DNA of 64,000 nt from Comamonas sp. (GCF_009360615.1 NZ_SPEY01000023.1:224007-288006); one strand, 5' to 3'. Counted from the first letter of the stretch, positions 10,437 to 19,056 are shown. Notes: generated from the sequence alone by a model not told the origin. Made by a program: numbers and translations.

Positions 10437-10607
10437 TCAAACACCGATCCTCACGTTGTAACCGAGCGCCCGCAGCCCCTTGCTCGTGCGCATGTTCCTT
10501 GGCGGAAACTCGTCTGGGCGCGCCCAGCCGACGATTTCCCCGAGACTGCTCAGGCCAATGTGCGGAATGGCCCAGTCGTCGCTGCGGATCGCGTTACCCA
10601 AGAAGCC
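10437..10607 (-). pseudogene. Coding remnant of unknown gene
   Basis: About 56 codons stay open on the minus strand, with protein-like composition (for example SDDWAIPHIGLSSLGEIVGW), and end in TGA. No start codon or ribosome site is seen and an in-frame stop lies upstream. It looks like the 3' end of a gene cut at the boundary between the heat-resistance locus and the prophage. I do not recognise the family. Confidence 0.35.
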
Positions 10608-10688
10608 CAGTGGCAGCGCAGGACGATTTTGGCCAAATCATCGAATCCACGTCCTCAAGGCCAAGGCGTTACTATTTAGTTCGGATTA

Positions 10689-10716
10689 CGGACGCGGGTT
10701 CGGTTCCGTGTTCCAC
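10689..10716 (+). other. tmRNA/tRNA-like 3' end, candidate attL of the prophage
   Basis: The stretch beginning CGGACGCGGGTTCGGTT and ending TTCCACCA resembles the T-arm and acceptor end of tmRNA genes (CGGACGCGGGTTCAA...CTCCACCA in E. coli ssrA). The T-stem is imperfect and no tRNA body is visible upstream. It lies beyond the 3' end of int, where attL is expected for a lambda-type element. Confidence 0.45.
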
Positions 10717-10730
10717 CACCACCTCAAACA

Positions 10731-10770
10731 ACGCCACACAATGGAATCCCCACTGTGTGGCGTTTTCTTT
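10731..10770 (+). terminator. Intrinsic terminator after the att-like site
   Basis: Arms 10731-10740 and 10754-10763 form a perfect 10-bp stem with a 13-nt loop, followed on the plus strand by a T-rich run. It would end the tmRNA/tRNA-like transcript. Confidence 0.75.
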
Positions 10771-10856
10771 TGCTCTCAGATTGCCTGAGATTGCGGCGAA
10801 ATTCACACCAGATTCACGCCAATTTCACACCAGCGGATCGCACCGATTCGCACGGA

Positions 10857-12032
10857 TCAGCTCACGGCCTTCAGGGTGGCCTTGGGCTTCTGGTAGTCCT
10901 CGCGGATGAACTTACCGTAGGTTCGAAATACCATCTCCACGTCCTCATGCCCCAGTTGCTGGGCCACATACCAAGGGTTGGCTCCGGCCGTCAGCAGGGT
11001 CGACGCGAAGGTGTGGCGGATTTGATACGGGTTGCGGTATTCGATTCCAGACCGCTCCATGAGAGGCAGCCATAGCGTCTTGCGGATCTGGGCGTCCGTA
11101 GTCCACGGCTGCAGTGTCCGCGGATTCAGCCATACCCGGTGTCCGCGCATCTGGCTGAACGGCCGCTGGAGTCTCAGCGCTTCCATGGCCTCCGCGTTCA
11201 GCTCTACCTCTCGCTTACCGGCCTCGGTCTTGGGCGCTTTGATGACGCCGACAACCTGATTGAGCACGATCCTGGCGATGCGCCGATCCACGTCGATGTG
11301 CTCCCAGCGCAGTGCTTGGAGCTCGCCGGGCCGCAGGCCGGTGTTGAACCAAAATTGGATCATCGGTCGCTCATCCTCGCGGCATGCCAGCAGGATCTGC
11401 TCGCGTTCGGCCTGCGTGAATGGCTGGATCACATAGTCGCTGGCTTTGCTGTTCTGGCGGATCAGCTTGGCCAGGGCGATGCGGTCGAATGGGTTGTACT
11501 CGATCAACCCGTCGTTCAAGGCGTCCTCGAACACACTACGCAGCGGAGTCAGCAAGTTACGGATGGCCTTGCTGGTGCAGTCCATCTCGCTGATCCAGTC
11601 GCGCAGTTCAGAGGGCGTGGCTTCGTGCAGTTGCTTGCCATGCCAGTGCTTCATGCGGGAGCTGTTGATCGCTTTGGCGTATCCGTTGTAGGTGGCGGGG
11701 GACATTTTCCCGTTCGCCACCTGCTTCTCATACAGGTCGAGCTGGGCCTGCAGCTTGTGTTGCAGCGACTGACTGACCTTGTCGGGCCCGCGTGCCTTGG
11801 GGCTGTCTGGGAAGTAGTCCGCATATTTGAACGTGCCATCGTTTATACGGCGTTTGATTTCCGCACGGAGGTTGGCGGCGTACAGGATGCTGGACTTGTT
11901 GATCGGGCCCAGTGGCAACAGCTCCCGGCACTGTTGCTTTTGCCACGAGAAAGCGATCTGGATGCGCTGTACCGTGGCTTTGACCCGGATTGTTACGCCA
12001 GGCGGCGTGGGGAGATTTGGCTTTGGATCCAT
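10857..12032 (-). CDS. int: Prophage tyrosine integrase
   Basis: Site-specific recombinase of 391 residues. An N-terminal arm-binding domain (IRVKATVQRIQIAFSW...) is followed by a core-binding domain and a catalytic domain. The catalytic residues are visible: Arg in TGLRPGELQALRW, His-x-x-Arg region YQIRHTF, His in LGHEDV and Tyr in YGKF. The start at 12032 has AGGAAG upstream. It is transcribed toward the att-like site at 10.7 kb and overlaps xis by 40 bp, the usual int-xis layout. Confidence 0.93.
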   Translation of the reverse strand: MDPKPNLPTPPGVTIRVKATVQRIQIAFSWQKQQCRELLPLGPINKSSILYAANLRAEIKRRINDGTFKYADYFPDSPKARGPDKVSQSLQHKLQAQLDLYEKQVANGKMSPATYNGYAKAINSSRMKHWHGKQLHEATPSELRDWISEMDCTSKAIRNLLTPLRSVFEDALNDGLIEYNPFDRIALAKLIRQNSKASDYVIQPFTQAEREQILLACREDERPMIQFWFNTGLRPGELQALRWEHIDVDRRIARIVLNQVVGVIKAPKTEAGKREVELNAEAMEALRLQRPFSQMRGHRVWLNPRTLQPWTTDAQIRKTLWLPLMERSGIEYRNPYQIRHTFASTLLTAGANPWYVAQQLGHEDVEMVFRTYGKFIREDYQKPKATLKAVS

Positions 12033-12256
12033 TTGTCGGCTTCCTTGATGTTTACGTAAAGGCGGCGGGCGACCACGGCGCAATGCTTGCCGTCCAGCCA
12101 GACACCAGCGCGGCGGCGGTTGTGCACAGCCATGGGTGTGACGCCGGTCAACTCTTCATATTTCTCGGCCAGCACCCAGTCAACGCTGGGTTCCTGGCCA
12201 GGGTCGGTGCGCACGGTATCCCGAGTTGCTGCAGTAGCTGTTTCAGTCTGTTTCAT
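11993..12256 (-). CDS. xis: Excisionase
   Basis: An 87-residue protein overlapping the int start. The second half (TGVTPMAVHNRRRAGVW ... YVNIKEADKWI) looks like a phage excisionase winged helix. The ATG at 12256 follows GGAGAAAACC and lies just downstream of a terminator, which argues against the longer frame from 12394. It would direct excision together with int. Confidence 0.75.
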   Translation of the reverse strand: MKQTETATAATRDTVRTDPGQEPSVDWVLAEKYEELTGVTPMAVHNRRRAGVWLDGKHCAVVARRLYVNIKEADKWIQSQISPRRLA

Positions 12257-12277
12257 GGTTTTCTCCGGTTTGGCCAC

Positions 12278-12301
12278 GAAAAAGCCGCCTGGAGGGCGGC
12301 T
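12278..12301 (-). terminator. Intrinsic terminator before xis
   Basis: A 7-bp GC stem (12283-12289 with 12295-12301) is followed on the minus strand by a run of five T. It separates xis-int from the rest of the leftward operon, so int expression should need readthrough. Confidence 0.75.
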
Positions 12302-12395
12302 GGTAATCGGTGTAATCGTCTGGCGTTCGACCGATAAGGTCTGCTCCGGGATCACTGTGCTGGGGAAATGGCGTATGTTGGTGTCGTGGGCCATA

Positions 12396-12683
12396 TCAAT
12401 TCACCTTGATAGCGAACACCTGCACCGGGCTTTCGCCAAAATGCGGGTGGGTTATGGTTTTGATCGTGTAGCCGCGCCAGGGGCGGGATAGGCGGCGAGC
12501 GAGGTCATCGCGCGCCGGGTAGCCCTTGGCCAGTTCGATACCCTCGTAGTGCCGTCCGTCCAGGCGCTTGCGCCAGTAGGGGGTCACGAGGCGGTATTCC
12601 TCCGCTTTGGTGCCGGCCTTGATTGCATCGAAGTACTCGCCCTTGAGCGACAGGTGCAGGGTCTTCACTCCCATGGCTTCCAT
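12396..12683 (-). CDS. ASCH-domain protein
   Basis: About 95 residues with the ASCH signature (LSLKGEYFDAIKAGTKAEEYR), a PUA-like fold thought to bind RNA or modified nucleotides. Start choice is uncertain: ATG at 12683, or ATG at 12674, which overlaps the end of the upstream 38-residue gene. Part of the leftward early operon of the prophage. Confidence 0.8.
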   Translation of the reverse strand: MEAMGVKTLHLSLKGEYFDAIKAGTKAEEYRLVTPYWRKRLDGRHYEGIELAKGYPARDDLARRLSRPWRGYTIKTITHPHFGESPVQVFAIKVN

Positions 12684-12781
12684 CCATTCATGATTGCGGC
12701 GACAAGGACAGCGCCGGCAGCAAGCCAGAAGCCCAGCCATGCAATGCCATCGCCAATTGCTTTTGCTGCTTCAGTGCTCAT
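12665..12781 (-). CDS. 38-residue single-pass membrane peptide
   Basis: A tiny gene whose product has one hydrophobic helix (about residues 13-31) and ends in WKPWE. Its ATG overlaps the stop of the gene before it (ATGA) and its stop overlaps the start region of the ASCH gene, so it looks translationally coupled on both sides. GGAAGGAG lies upstream. Function unknown. Confidence 0.6.
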   Translation of the reverse strand: MSTEAAKAIGDGIAWLGFWLAAGAVLVAAIMNGWKPWE

Positions 12782-12876
12782 GCTTGCTGCGCTCCTTCCT
12801 TGGCTGCTTTCTCGTACATCCACCACGGGAGCGGTGGAATGCCTGCTTGAACTGGGGGAGAGGTATCACTTCCCAT
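12778..12876 (-). CDS. 32-residue proline-rich peptide
   Basis: A small frame with a good ribosome site (AAGGAG seven bases before ATG) and an ATGA overlap with the next gene. The product is proline- and tryptophan-rich (PPLPWWMYEKAAKEG). Similar micro-genes are common in leftward operons of Burkholderiales phages; I cannot assign a role. Confidence 0.55.
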   Translation of the reverse strand: MGSDTSPPVQAGIPPLPWWMYEKAAKEGAQQA

Positions 12877-13159
12877 TGCTCAGCTCCTTCTGTGCCTGCG
12901 CGCGCTGAGCGGCTCTGAATGAGCGAAGAATGAATCGCACAAGGCGTGCATGAGCCCGCACAAGATCCTTGTCCTGGGTCCAATGCCATCCGGAGAAATA
13001 GCAAAAGCCTTGCTCATACTCGGGGTGCTCTCGCGGATACTTCTTGTTCAGCATCGCGTCGGCTTCATTTTTGGCTGCAGCGCGGGCAGTCAGGTAGTCG
13101 CGCCCCTTTGTTGGCGCGCGATACACGGGGCGGCTTGAAAGCGTGATCGCGGCCATCAA
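12866..13159 (-). CDS. Phage protein of unknown function
   Basis: A 97-residue basic protein, partly helical (KNEADAMLNKKYPREHPEYEQGF). It overlaps the stop of the preceding gene by 4 bp, so it belongs to the leftward operon. No motif recognised. Confidence 0.7.
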   Translation of the reverse strand: MMAAITLSSRPVYRAPTKGRDYLTARAAAKNEADAMLNKKYPREHPEYEQGFCYFSGWHWTQDKDLVRAHARLVRFILRSFRAAQRAQAQKELSNGK

Positions 13160-14547
13160 TCACCCCCTTGGGTTGCCTGGGCAGCGAGGGCAGCTTCAAC
13201 CGCTGCCGGTTCAAACAAAGTGTGCACGGCTTCGAATTCGACCCAGTTGCCGCAGTAATCTGGAGTCCGGCGGACGTTGCCCTTGTCATCCAGGAAGAAG
13301 GAATAGCGCTGCAGCTTGCAGAATTTCTGCCTCACAGCCTCGAATGCCACATCTCGATGGCCCGCCAGCGCCTGGGGTGCGACGGCAATCCCGAGCTGAT
13401 AGTCTTCAAGACGGCTACCAAGGTCGCTCAGCTTTTCGACTACGTCCTCCACGGAGGTTGCATAGACCTCGTGACCCATGCCGTCAGACCCCGGTACAAC
13501 ATCGAGAAGAATGCTGGTCACAGCCAGGGCTTGCAGGTTCTGAACCTCGGCAACTGGATCGCCTTCCTCTTCCATGCCCAGCGCGGCGAGGATTTGGCAG
13601 TATTTGTTAGCATCCACTTGCTTGACGCTCACCATGTTGGGCGCGGCTGCCGGGGTGGCGGCAAGCACGGCGCGTGCCTGCCAGTACCTCCACGGCTCAG
13701 CAGCATCGCTGCGGAAAGTTGTGTCCGTGTCTGGGTGAAGTCTGTTGCGCTTGCGGAAAAATTCGTCAAACGCCGCGCGCTCATCAAGCACCGCCACGGC
13801 TGCGGGCGCTGTCTGGGGCGTGCGCTCTGCGATAAGCCGCTGCAAATCCTCGCGGGTCATCTCCACGACGTTTTCAGCGATGCGATTGCCGCCGACCTCT
13901 GCGGCCCATGCCATCAGGTCGCCGGCGGCCAAGCTGTTGCGGTGACGCTCTTCGCAATCAGGGCATGGCTGGCCGCCTTCCCCTGGGTCATAGAAACTCG
14001 GGCCGCCGATCATGCCGTGGTCGTTGCAGGTGTCGCAAATGACGGGCTGGACTGCTCGCACTGAAGCTGGCTCCTGAATCTGGTGCATGTCCCAGGTGCC
14101 GAGCACAGCGTCGATTGCCAGCGAGGCTTCCAGCCCCTCGTTGGAGATCTGCTCGCAAGCCTCAAGCATCATCTGTTCGTCACCTTGAGCGGCCGTTTCT
14201 GCCTCCGTCTTCATACTGCTGATGGCGTACTTGGCTTCACGAAGCGCTTCCTGCAGAGCTGGAACACTTTCTGATCTGCAGGCGCTGTCCAATGTTCCAA
14301 CACCATCGGAGGCCTTGCTGGGTTTAAATTGGGTTGGAACATTCTCTGGAACAAAAGTGGAATTTCCGCGCATGAATGTTCCAGCCAGGCCGTGGCGCTT
14401 GAGGTAGTCCAGGGCCCGATCGGTAAGATCGTTGCCCGGTGATGCTTTGCGGAGAGACTGGACTAGCTGGCGCACCAGCATGGCCAGTTCGTCCACTTTG
14501 CCACCGGCAGCAGTTTGCGAAATTTCGCAAGTTTCGGGTTGTTTCAT
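13156..14547 (-). CDS. Large phage early protein of unknown function
   Basis: A 463-residue acidic, mostly helical protein. A CxxC pair (VICDTCNDHG) and a second (GQPCPDCEERH) near residues 180-210 form a likely zinc ribbon. The ATG at 14547 follows GGAG and overlaps the stop of the 14544 gene as ATGA. It resembles the mosaic early proteins of Burkholderiales phages that carry several short conserved boxes. Function not known. Confidence 0.65.
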   Translation of the reverse strand: MKQPETCEISQTAAGGKVDELAMLVRQLVQSLRKASPGNDLTDRALDYLKRHGLAGTFMRGNSTFVPENVPTQFKPSKASDGVGTLDSACRSESVPALQEALREAKYAISSMKTEAETAAQGDEQMMLEACEQISNEGLEASLAIDAVLGTWDMHQIQEPASVRAVQPVICDTCNDHGMIGGPSFYDPGEGGQPCPDCEERHRNSLAAGDLMAWAAEVGGNRIAENVVEMTREDLQRLIAERTPQTAPAAVAVLDERAAFDEFFRKRNRLHPDTDTTFRSDAAEPWRYWQARAVLAATPAAAPNMVSVKQVDANKYCQILAALGMEEEGDPVAEVQNLQALAVTSILLDVVPGSDGMGHEVYATSVEDVVEKLSDLGSRLEDYQLGIAVAPQALAGHRDVAFEAVRQKFCKLQRYSFFLDDKGNVRRTPDYCGNWVEFEAVHTLFEPAAVEAALAAQATQGGD

Positions 14548-14768
14548 TGCATGCTCCATGAAATGCAGGATCCGGATGTGCAGCGGCCGGAGGTCACGCC
14601 GCTGGTCAGGACGGTGAAATTCAGCCGGCTTTTGCAGCGCGGACACTCAAGGTGCCCGGTCACTTTCTCGGCCGGGGCGAAGGTGGGCGGGGCGCAGTAG
14701 GTGCGCTTTACCTGGGCCAGGGCGGCCCGGATGTGTGGCGCCTGGGCGCTGAATGCTGCGGTCGTCAC
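14544..14768 (-). CDS. Small zinc-ribbon phage protein
   Basis: A 74-residue protein with CPRC near residue 43 and a second Cys pair near 63-68, a probable zinc ribbon in the style of Ogr/Delta or other phage transcription factors, though the spacing does not prove it. It overlaps both neighbours by 4 bp and is translationally coupled. Confidence 0.65.
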   Translation of the reverse strand: MTTAAFSAQAPHIRAALAQVKRTYCAPPTFAPAEKVTGHLECPRCKSRLNFTVLTSGVTSGRCTSGSCISWSMQ

Positions 14769-15706
14769 GGTGTTGGCACCTCATCCCAGGTGCGGCCATC
14801 TAGTTGTCGGCCGGCGGCCTTCTTACCGACGAGGTGGTAGCGGCCTTGGCCTTCGACCATGGCGAACTCCTTGATCGGCGCAAACCCGTTTTCAGCGCGC
14901 GCAGCGCCGTGCTGGCTCGGTGCGATCCACTCGCCCCACTGTTTGAACAGAAAAGGCACGCCGGCAGCCTGGCACTGATCGCGCAGTGAGCGCGCCCAGT
15001 CGGGATGCATAGGCCTTGCGCCGGGACCGCTCTCGCCACCGACGATCACCCAATCGATCCCATAAAGCAAAGGCGGGTCTGCGGGCTTTCCCATGCAGCC
15101 GCACTCATGACCACTGCAACACATAGGGGGGCCGTCAGGCCATAGTGACTTGGGATACTCCAGGTCCACCGGCCCAAGTAGCGGCTCCATTGACAGGAAG
15201 CGAACGGCCGCGTCCACGGCTAGAAGCTTCGGAATATCGCGGTCGGCTTCTTCCTGGTTCACGACCGTGGCTCCAATCCATACATGCGGGTAGAGCTTCG
15301 CAAAGTCGAACGGCACAGGAAGCATGTTGCCCACGTTGCCAATGCGCTTGGTGAGCAGTAGCCAGTCCAAATTTGGCGTTGCCTCGATCAGCTTGAACAG
15401 GTCTTCGCGCCACTGAGGATCCACCGCGTTGTCGAATACATCGGCCAGGGAGGCGCAGAAGACCCGCTGTCGACGGCCGTGCTCAGCAAAAAATGCCGCG
15501 TGATTGGCATTCCAGGCCAGCGGCTTACGCCAATTGCTGGCGCTGGTGCGCACCCGTTCGCCCTTCGGTCCCCATACAACCTTGTGCATGCGCTTGTCCA
15601 TCAGGTGCTCTGCATAGCAGTTGTCGCACCCGGGGGACACCTTCGTGCAACCGATGAAGGGGTTGAAGGTGTGGTCTGTCCATTCGATTTTGCTGTTCTC
15701 AGCCAT
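14765..15706 (-). CDS. Phage Gp37/Gp68-type protein (DUF5131)
   Basis: A 313-residue member of the DUF5131 family found in many phages. The N-terminal hallmark SKIEWTDHTFNPFIGC is followed by CxxxxxxCxxC spacing (GCTKVSPGCDNCYAEH), which recalls radical-SAM enzymes. The substrate is unknown. The ATG at 15706 follows GGAGAAATCA. It lies downstream of the methyltransferase with a strong hairpin between. Confidence 0.85.
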   Translation of the reverse strand: MAENSKIEWTDHTFNPFIGCTKVSPGCDNCYAEHLMDKRMHKVVWGPKGERVRTSASNWRKPLAWNANHAAFFAEHGRRQRVFCASLADVFDNAVDPQWREDLFKLIEATPNLDWLLLTKRIGNVGNMLPVPFDFAKLYPHVWIGATVVNQEEADRDIPKLLAVDAAVRFLSMEPLLGPVDLEYPKSLWPDGPPMCCSGHECGCMGKPADPPLLYGIDWVIVGGESGPGARPMHPDWARSLRDQCQAAGVPFLFKQWGEWIAPSQHGAARAENGFAPIKEFAMVEGQGRYHLVGKKAAGRQLDGRTWDEVPTP

Positions 15707-15722
15707 TGATTTCTCCATGCAA

Positions 15723-15745
15723 ATGGCCTGCACGAGGCAGGCCAT
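15723..15745 (-). other. 8-bp hairpin before the DUF5131 gene
   Basis: Perfect 8-bp arms (15723-15730 and 15738-15745) with a 7-nt loop lie between the methyltransferase stop and the next ribosome site. The tail is ATTTGC rather than a clean U-run, so it may be a weak terminator or a processing site. Confidence 0.5.
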
Positions 15746-15764
15746 GGGGCGGACGTGGTTGTGC

Positions 15765-17567
15765 TTATGTAGAAGCTGCTGGCAAGGTGAGGGCCACGGC
15801 GATAGGCCGCACCCAGATCGGCTGGGCCGACAGCAGGAAGGTTTCCCCGGCCCAGGCCAGCAGCAGCGTCTCGCCCATGACGTGGGCAATCGCCTCGCCG
15901 GCGGCGCTTGGGACCGCGTTGCCAATGCGTTCGCGCCAGGCCTGATCGCTCAGGCCGTCGAGCTCCAGCATCTCTTCGGGGTCGACGAGGCTCTGCAGGG
16001 CTGCCAGCTCCAGGGTGGTAAAGGGCCGGTGCCAAGTTCCATCCTCGGCGACGATCCGGCAGACCAGCTTTTCGGCTGGCGCTGGCATGGCGCGCGGGTC
16101 GGCTACTGTCCAGCGGCCGTTGTCGTGACAGGCCGCTGCACTGACCGCGCCGGCCGAAGATTCCCAAGGCACGACACCATAGTGGCCGCCGGTCAGGTAG
16201 TGGTCGCCGGCCTCACGCCGCATGCCTGGACGTGGATCGGCCACTGCAAATGCGCCATTGGCATTGCCTGCGATCACTGTGCGTGCCGACTCAGCCCAGG
16301 GCGTAACCGGATACTTGCCGTGCAGCAGGTCGGGATTCGGGCCACCGCGTGGGTCTGCTACTGCCTGGCCTGTTCCGTGAGCACTGGTCACAGCCATGGA
16401 TGCCCGGTCCCAGCGAACGATGCGGAACTCATTGCTGTGCTTGGCCGGGCCGTGATGGCGCGGGTCTGCCACGCTGTAGGCGCCCTGGCCAGGACCTTGC
16501 TGGCCGGCCACGGTTCCAGTGCTGCCATTCCACCGGCGCACGCCATAGGCCTGGCCGTCCTTCCACAGCGCAGACTGTTCGAATCGGGGATCGGCCACGG
16601 CAAAGTTGCCGCATGCTGGCCGACCCTTGCCTGTTATGGTGGTGCTGGTCCGATTCCAATCTTGGACGCCCAGGACGCCGGCATGCATTTCGGGCACGAT
16701 CAGGTAATCACGCAGCTGGCCATCCTCGATCGCCAGACGGTTCAGGCTTCGCCAGTCGGATCCAGCCTCTACGAATGCCAGCCGCACCCAGGTCTTCCAC
16801 TGCAGACTGGGCACGCGGTGCATGGGCCCGGCGCGCAGGTCGCCCGGCAGCAGCATGCGGCCCAGCACGTCGCCAACGGCGCGCAGCGGCTTTGCATCAG
16901 GCTGGTAAAGGAAGGGAGGCACCTTCTCGATGTGACGGGCCACCAGCAGGAAGCGCTTGCGGCTCTGGGCCAGGCCGCCGATCTCGCCACAGTCGTGGGT
17001 GGTCTCAGCCACGGCGTAGCCGTAGGAGCGCAGCAGGCCCACGATCTGGTCCAGCAGATGCCGGCCGCGCGTGGCGATCCTGGGCACGTTTTCGAAGATG
17101 ATCAGCTCGGGAGGGTCGTCGTGCCAGGCCTCCAGCATCAGCCAGACGCCGCGCAGGGTCAGGCGGTTCAGGGCTTGGTACTTGTCGGTCTTGCTCTTGC
17201 CCTCAGACAGCAGGCCGCTGAAGCCTTTGCAAGGGGCCGACAGGAACACGATGTGCGGGCGCTCTCCGCCGGCTGCGCGCTGGATGTCGGCGGCCGTGGC
17301 CTCCTGCCAGTCCGCCGGCGGTTCACTGCCGTGGAAGGTGCGGTACTGCTCGCGGTCGAACAAATCCAGCACGGTGCCAGGCACGCCGGTCAGGCGCCCG
17401 AAGTCTCGGATGCTGGCTGAGTCCACGTCGATCCCACCGATGCAGCGGAAACGAGCCTGCAGGGTGCCCACGCGCGGGCTGGCCCGATTGAAGCCTCGGG
17501 CACCGCCGCCGAGACCACAGAAGAGGTGGAAGTGCTTGATTTCTTTGGTGATCATCGTTGTGCTCAT
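15765..17567 (-). CDS. C5-cytosine DNA methyltransferase with repeated VADPR modules
   Basis: Phage cytosine methyltransferase of 600 residues. Motif I is FCGLGGGARGF (about 14-25), the catalytic Cys113 is in SAPCKGF, ENV is at about 159-161, QSRKR at 201-205 and the C-terminal motif RIGNAVP near 547. Between about 290 and 495, where the target-recognition part should be, the pattern (Y/F)xVxxW ... VADPR occurs five times (VADPR near 324, 366, 403, 442 and 488). It probably protects phage DNA from host restriction. No partner endonuclease is seen. A terminator lies at the ATG, so translation might instead start at 17555. Confidence 0.92.
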   Translation of the reverse strand: MSTTMITKEIKHFHLFCGLGGGARGFNRASPRVGTLQARFRCIGGIDVDSASIRDFGRLTGVPGTVLDLFDREQYRTFHGSEPPADWQEATAADIQRAAGGERPHIVFLSAPCKGFSGLLSEGKSKTDKYQALNRLTLRGVWLMLEAWHDDPPELIIFENVPRIATRGRHLLDQIVGLLRSYGYAVAETTHDCGEIGGLAQSRKRFLLVARHIEKVPPFLYQPDAKPLRAVGDVLGRMLLPGDLRAGPMHRVPSLQWKTWVRLAFVEAGSDWRSLNRLAIEDGQLRDYLIVPEMHAGVLGVQDWNRTSTTITGKGRPACGNFAVADPRFEQSALWKDGQAYGVRRWNGSTGTVAGQQGPGQGAYSVADPRHHGPAKHSNEFRIVRWDRASMAVTSAHGTGQAVADPRGGPNPDLLHGKYPVTPWAESARTVIAGNANGAFAVADPRPGMRREAGDHYLTGGHYGVVPWESSAGAVSAAACHDNGRWTVADPRAMPAPAEKLVCRIVAEDGTWHRPFTTLELAALQSLVDPEEMLELDGLSDQAWRERIGNAVPSAAGEAIAHVMGETLLLAWAGETFLLSAQPIWVRPIAVALTLPAAST

Positions 17568-17568
17568 G

Positions 17569-17591
17569 AAAAAAGCCCGCACAGGGCGGGC
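17569..17591 (-). terminator. Intrinsic terminator just before the methyltransferase
   Basis: GCCCGC and GCGGGC arms (17575-17580, 17586-17591) followed by six T on the minus strand. It sits almost on the methyltransferase start. Confidence 0.75.
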
Positions 17592-17630
17592 AATCGATAA
17601 ACTCCTGCAGTTCTATGCGGGGAGATATGA

Positions 17631-17888
17631 ATGGATGAGATGGATGCCGGAGCGGCCTATGAAATGAACCCGCGCCAAGTAGTGTTTGAGTACAGGGTGA
17701 ATGGGGAACCTCGCTCAGCTGCCATCCAAGGCGATGCCCTTGCGCGCATTGCCGGGGTCGGTGACCTTCCTGCAAAGGCACAACACATAGCGGCTTACCA
17801 AAAATATTGGCAGGTGATCCACAGAGTGGCAGCAGAAATACATGATCAAGGTCGGCGGCCCGTCACAGTGCGAGTTGACGACCTGTAA
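17631..17888 (+). CDS. Small protein, DUF1488-like, opposite strand
   Basis: An 85-residue protein read against the surrounding leftward operon, with GGGGAG upstream. The pattern of a short beta sheet, then helix (FEYRVNGEPRSAAIQGDAL ... YQKYWQVIHRVAAEIHDQG) recalls DUF1488 proteins, but this is a weak resemblance. Possibly cargo with its own promoter between two terminator-bounded blocks. Confidence 0.6.
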   Translation: MDEMDAGAAYEMNPRQVVFEYRVNGEPRSAAIQGDALARIAGVGDLPAKAQHIAAYQKYWQVIHRVAAEIHDQGRRPVTVRVDDL

Positions 17889-17944
17889 GGGGTTCAGGGG
17901 AATCAGGACAAGGCGCATCGCGCCCTGTGCTCATGCCTCTGGTG

Positions 17945-18625
17945 TCAGGTGGTAGTACTCTTTACGGCATCAGCGAAAGCCTGCTCTGGTGTCTGCTCTG
18001 GCTCTTCATCCGAGTCGCTTGCGTCATCATCCAGATCGCGCTGATTGGGGTTGGAGCTCGTAGAGGGCGTATCGGGTTTGCCAGCTCGGTAGCCCTTCTT
18101 GGCCTGGACCAGTTCGGCAGGGGCCAGCAGCTTGATGGAGATCTCGCCCTCGGCGGCCAGGCCGGAGAGCTCGCCGAACAAGTCGTTGTTCTCCAGCTCT
18201 TCGCCGTTGTACGAGATCGTACCCTTGACCGTGACACTGCCGCCCTCCGAGAGCTCGTACTGCAGGTTGGACAGCACGGCGTCGGTGAAGTCGACATGCT
18301 CCTCGTTCAGGCCCCAATCCCAGATGAAGCGATAGCCGCGCCATTTCTGGCCCTTGCCATAGTGGTAGGCCAGCGGCAGCTGGGGGTGACGAAGGTTCGG
18401 CAGCGGAATATCCACTCCCGGCAGCGCCTCCTGGCCCTCCTTGAGTGCCTTGTTGCAGTAGTGGTGCTCGCGCAGACCTTGCTCGATCTGGTCGAGCAGG
18501 GTGTTTTCGCCGGTGAGCACGAATGCCAGATCGATGGCGCGCACCTTTTCTTCGCCGTGCAGCTCGCGCCGCGGGTTCGCATTGGTTATCGTGACGGTGG
18601 TTGGGTCAGCAAGTTCAAAGGCCAT
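17945..18625 (-). CDS. DUF2815-like phage protein, candidate ssDNA-binding protein
   Basis: A 226-residue protein with a beta-rich middle and a very acidic C-terminal tail (DDDASDSDEEPEQ), the layout of single-stranded-DNA-binding proteins. It sits with RecT, YqaJ and HU, which supports a recombination or replication role. Assignment to DUF2815 is from sequence feel, not a search. Confidence 0.6.
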   Translation of the reverse strand: MAFELADPTTVTITNANPRRELHGEEKVRAIDLAFVLTGENTLLDQIEQGLREHHYCNKALKEGQEALPGVDIPLPNLRHPQLPLAYHYGKGQKWRGYRFIWDWGLNEEHVDFTDAVLSNLQYELSEGGSVTVKGTISYNGEELENNDLFGELSGLAAEGEISIKLLAPAELVQAKKGYRAGKPDTPSTSSNPNQRDLDDDASDSDEEPEQTPEQAFADAVKSTTT

Positions 18626-18688
18626 GGGCCCTCCTGGGATTCGATTCGACCCGCGCGCGGCGGGCCTGCTGGAGTTGTCGGGAAGGGA

Positions 18689-18982
18689 TCAGGCCTGGGC
18701 AGTGGCTGCCTGTGCGGGGAACTTGTCGAACGGCAGTTCCTTGATGTTCTTGCCGAAGAACGTGCCCTTGGATTCGGCCTGCATGAAGTTCACGTGCAGC
18801 TCGGGCTCCACGTTGGGGTAGTGGTAGATGCTGCCCGGGCCGCGGGTGAAGGTGACGGCCAGGGTCTTGGTTTCGGGGTCATAGCCGACGGCCTTGACCT
18901 GGTTGGATTCAACCGGCTCCATGGGGATGGCCACATAGGGCTTGTCTGTGAAGGCTGCAGCTGCTTCGAATTTGGCGTTCAT
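18689..18982 (-). CDS. KTSC-domain protein
   Basis: A 97-residue protein carrying the KTSC-type core (SNQVKAVGYDPETKTLAVTF ... YHYPNV). The family is associated with RNA or nucleic-acid processing proteins in phages, but no activity is established. It ends 63 bp before the DUF2815-like gene, in the same direction. Confidence 0.75.
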   Translation of the reverse strand: MNAKFEAAAAFTDKPYVAIPMEPVESNQVKAVGYDPETKTLAVTFTRGPGSIYHYPNVEPELHVNFMQAESKGTFFGKNIKELPFDKFPAQAATAQA

Positions 18983-19004
18983 GATGAGGTCTCTGAGATT
19001 TCAA

Positions 19005-19033
19005 TAAAAAAGCCCGCTTGTTGAGGGCGGGCT
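19005..19033 (-). terminator. Intrinsic terminator after HU
   Basis: AGCCCGC (19011-19017) pairs with GCGGGCT (19027-19033), then six or more T on the minus strand. It lies between the HU gene and the KTSC gene. Confidence 0.8.
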
Positions 19034-19056
19034 TGCGCTTGTGGCTATGGAATTTG

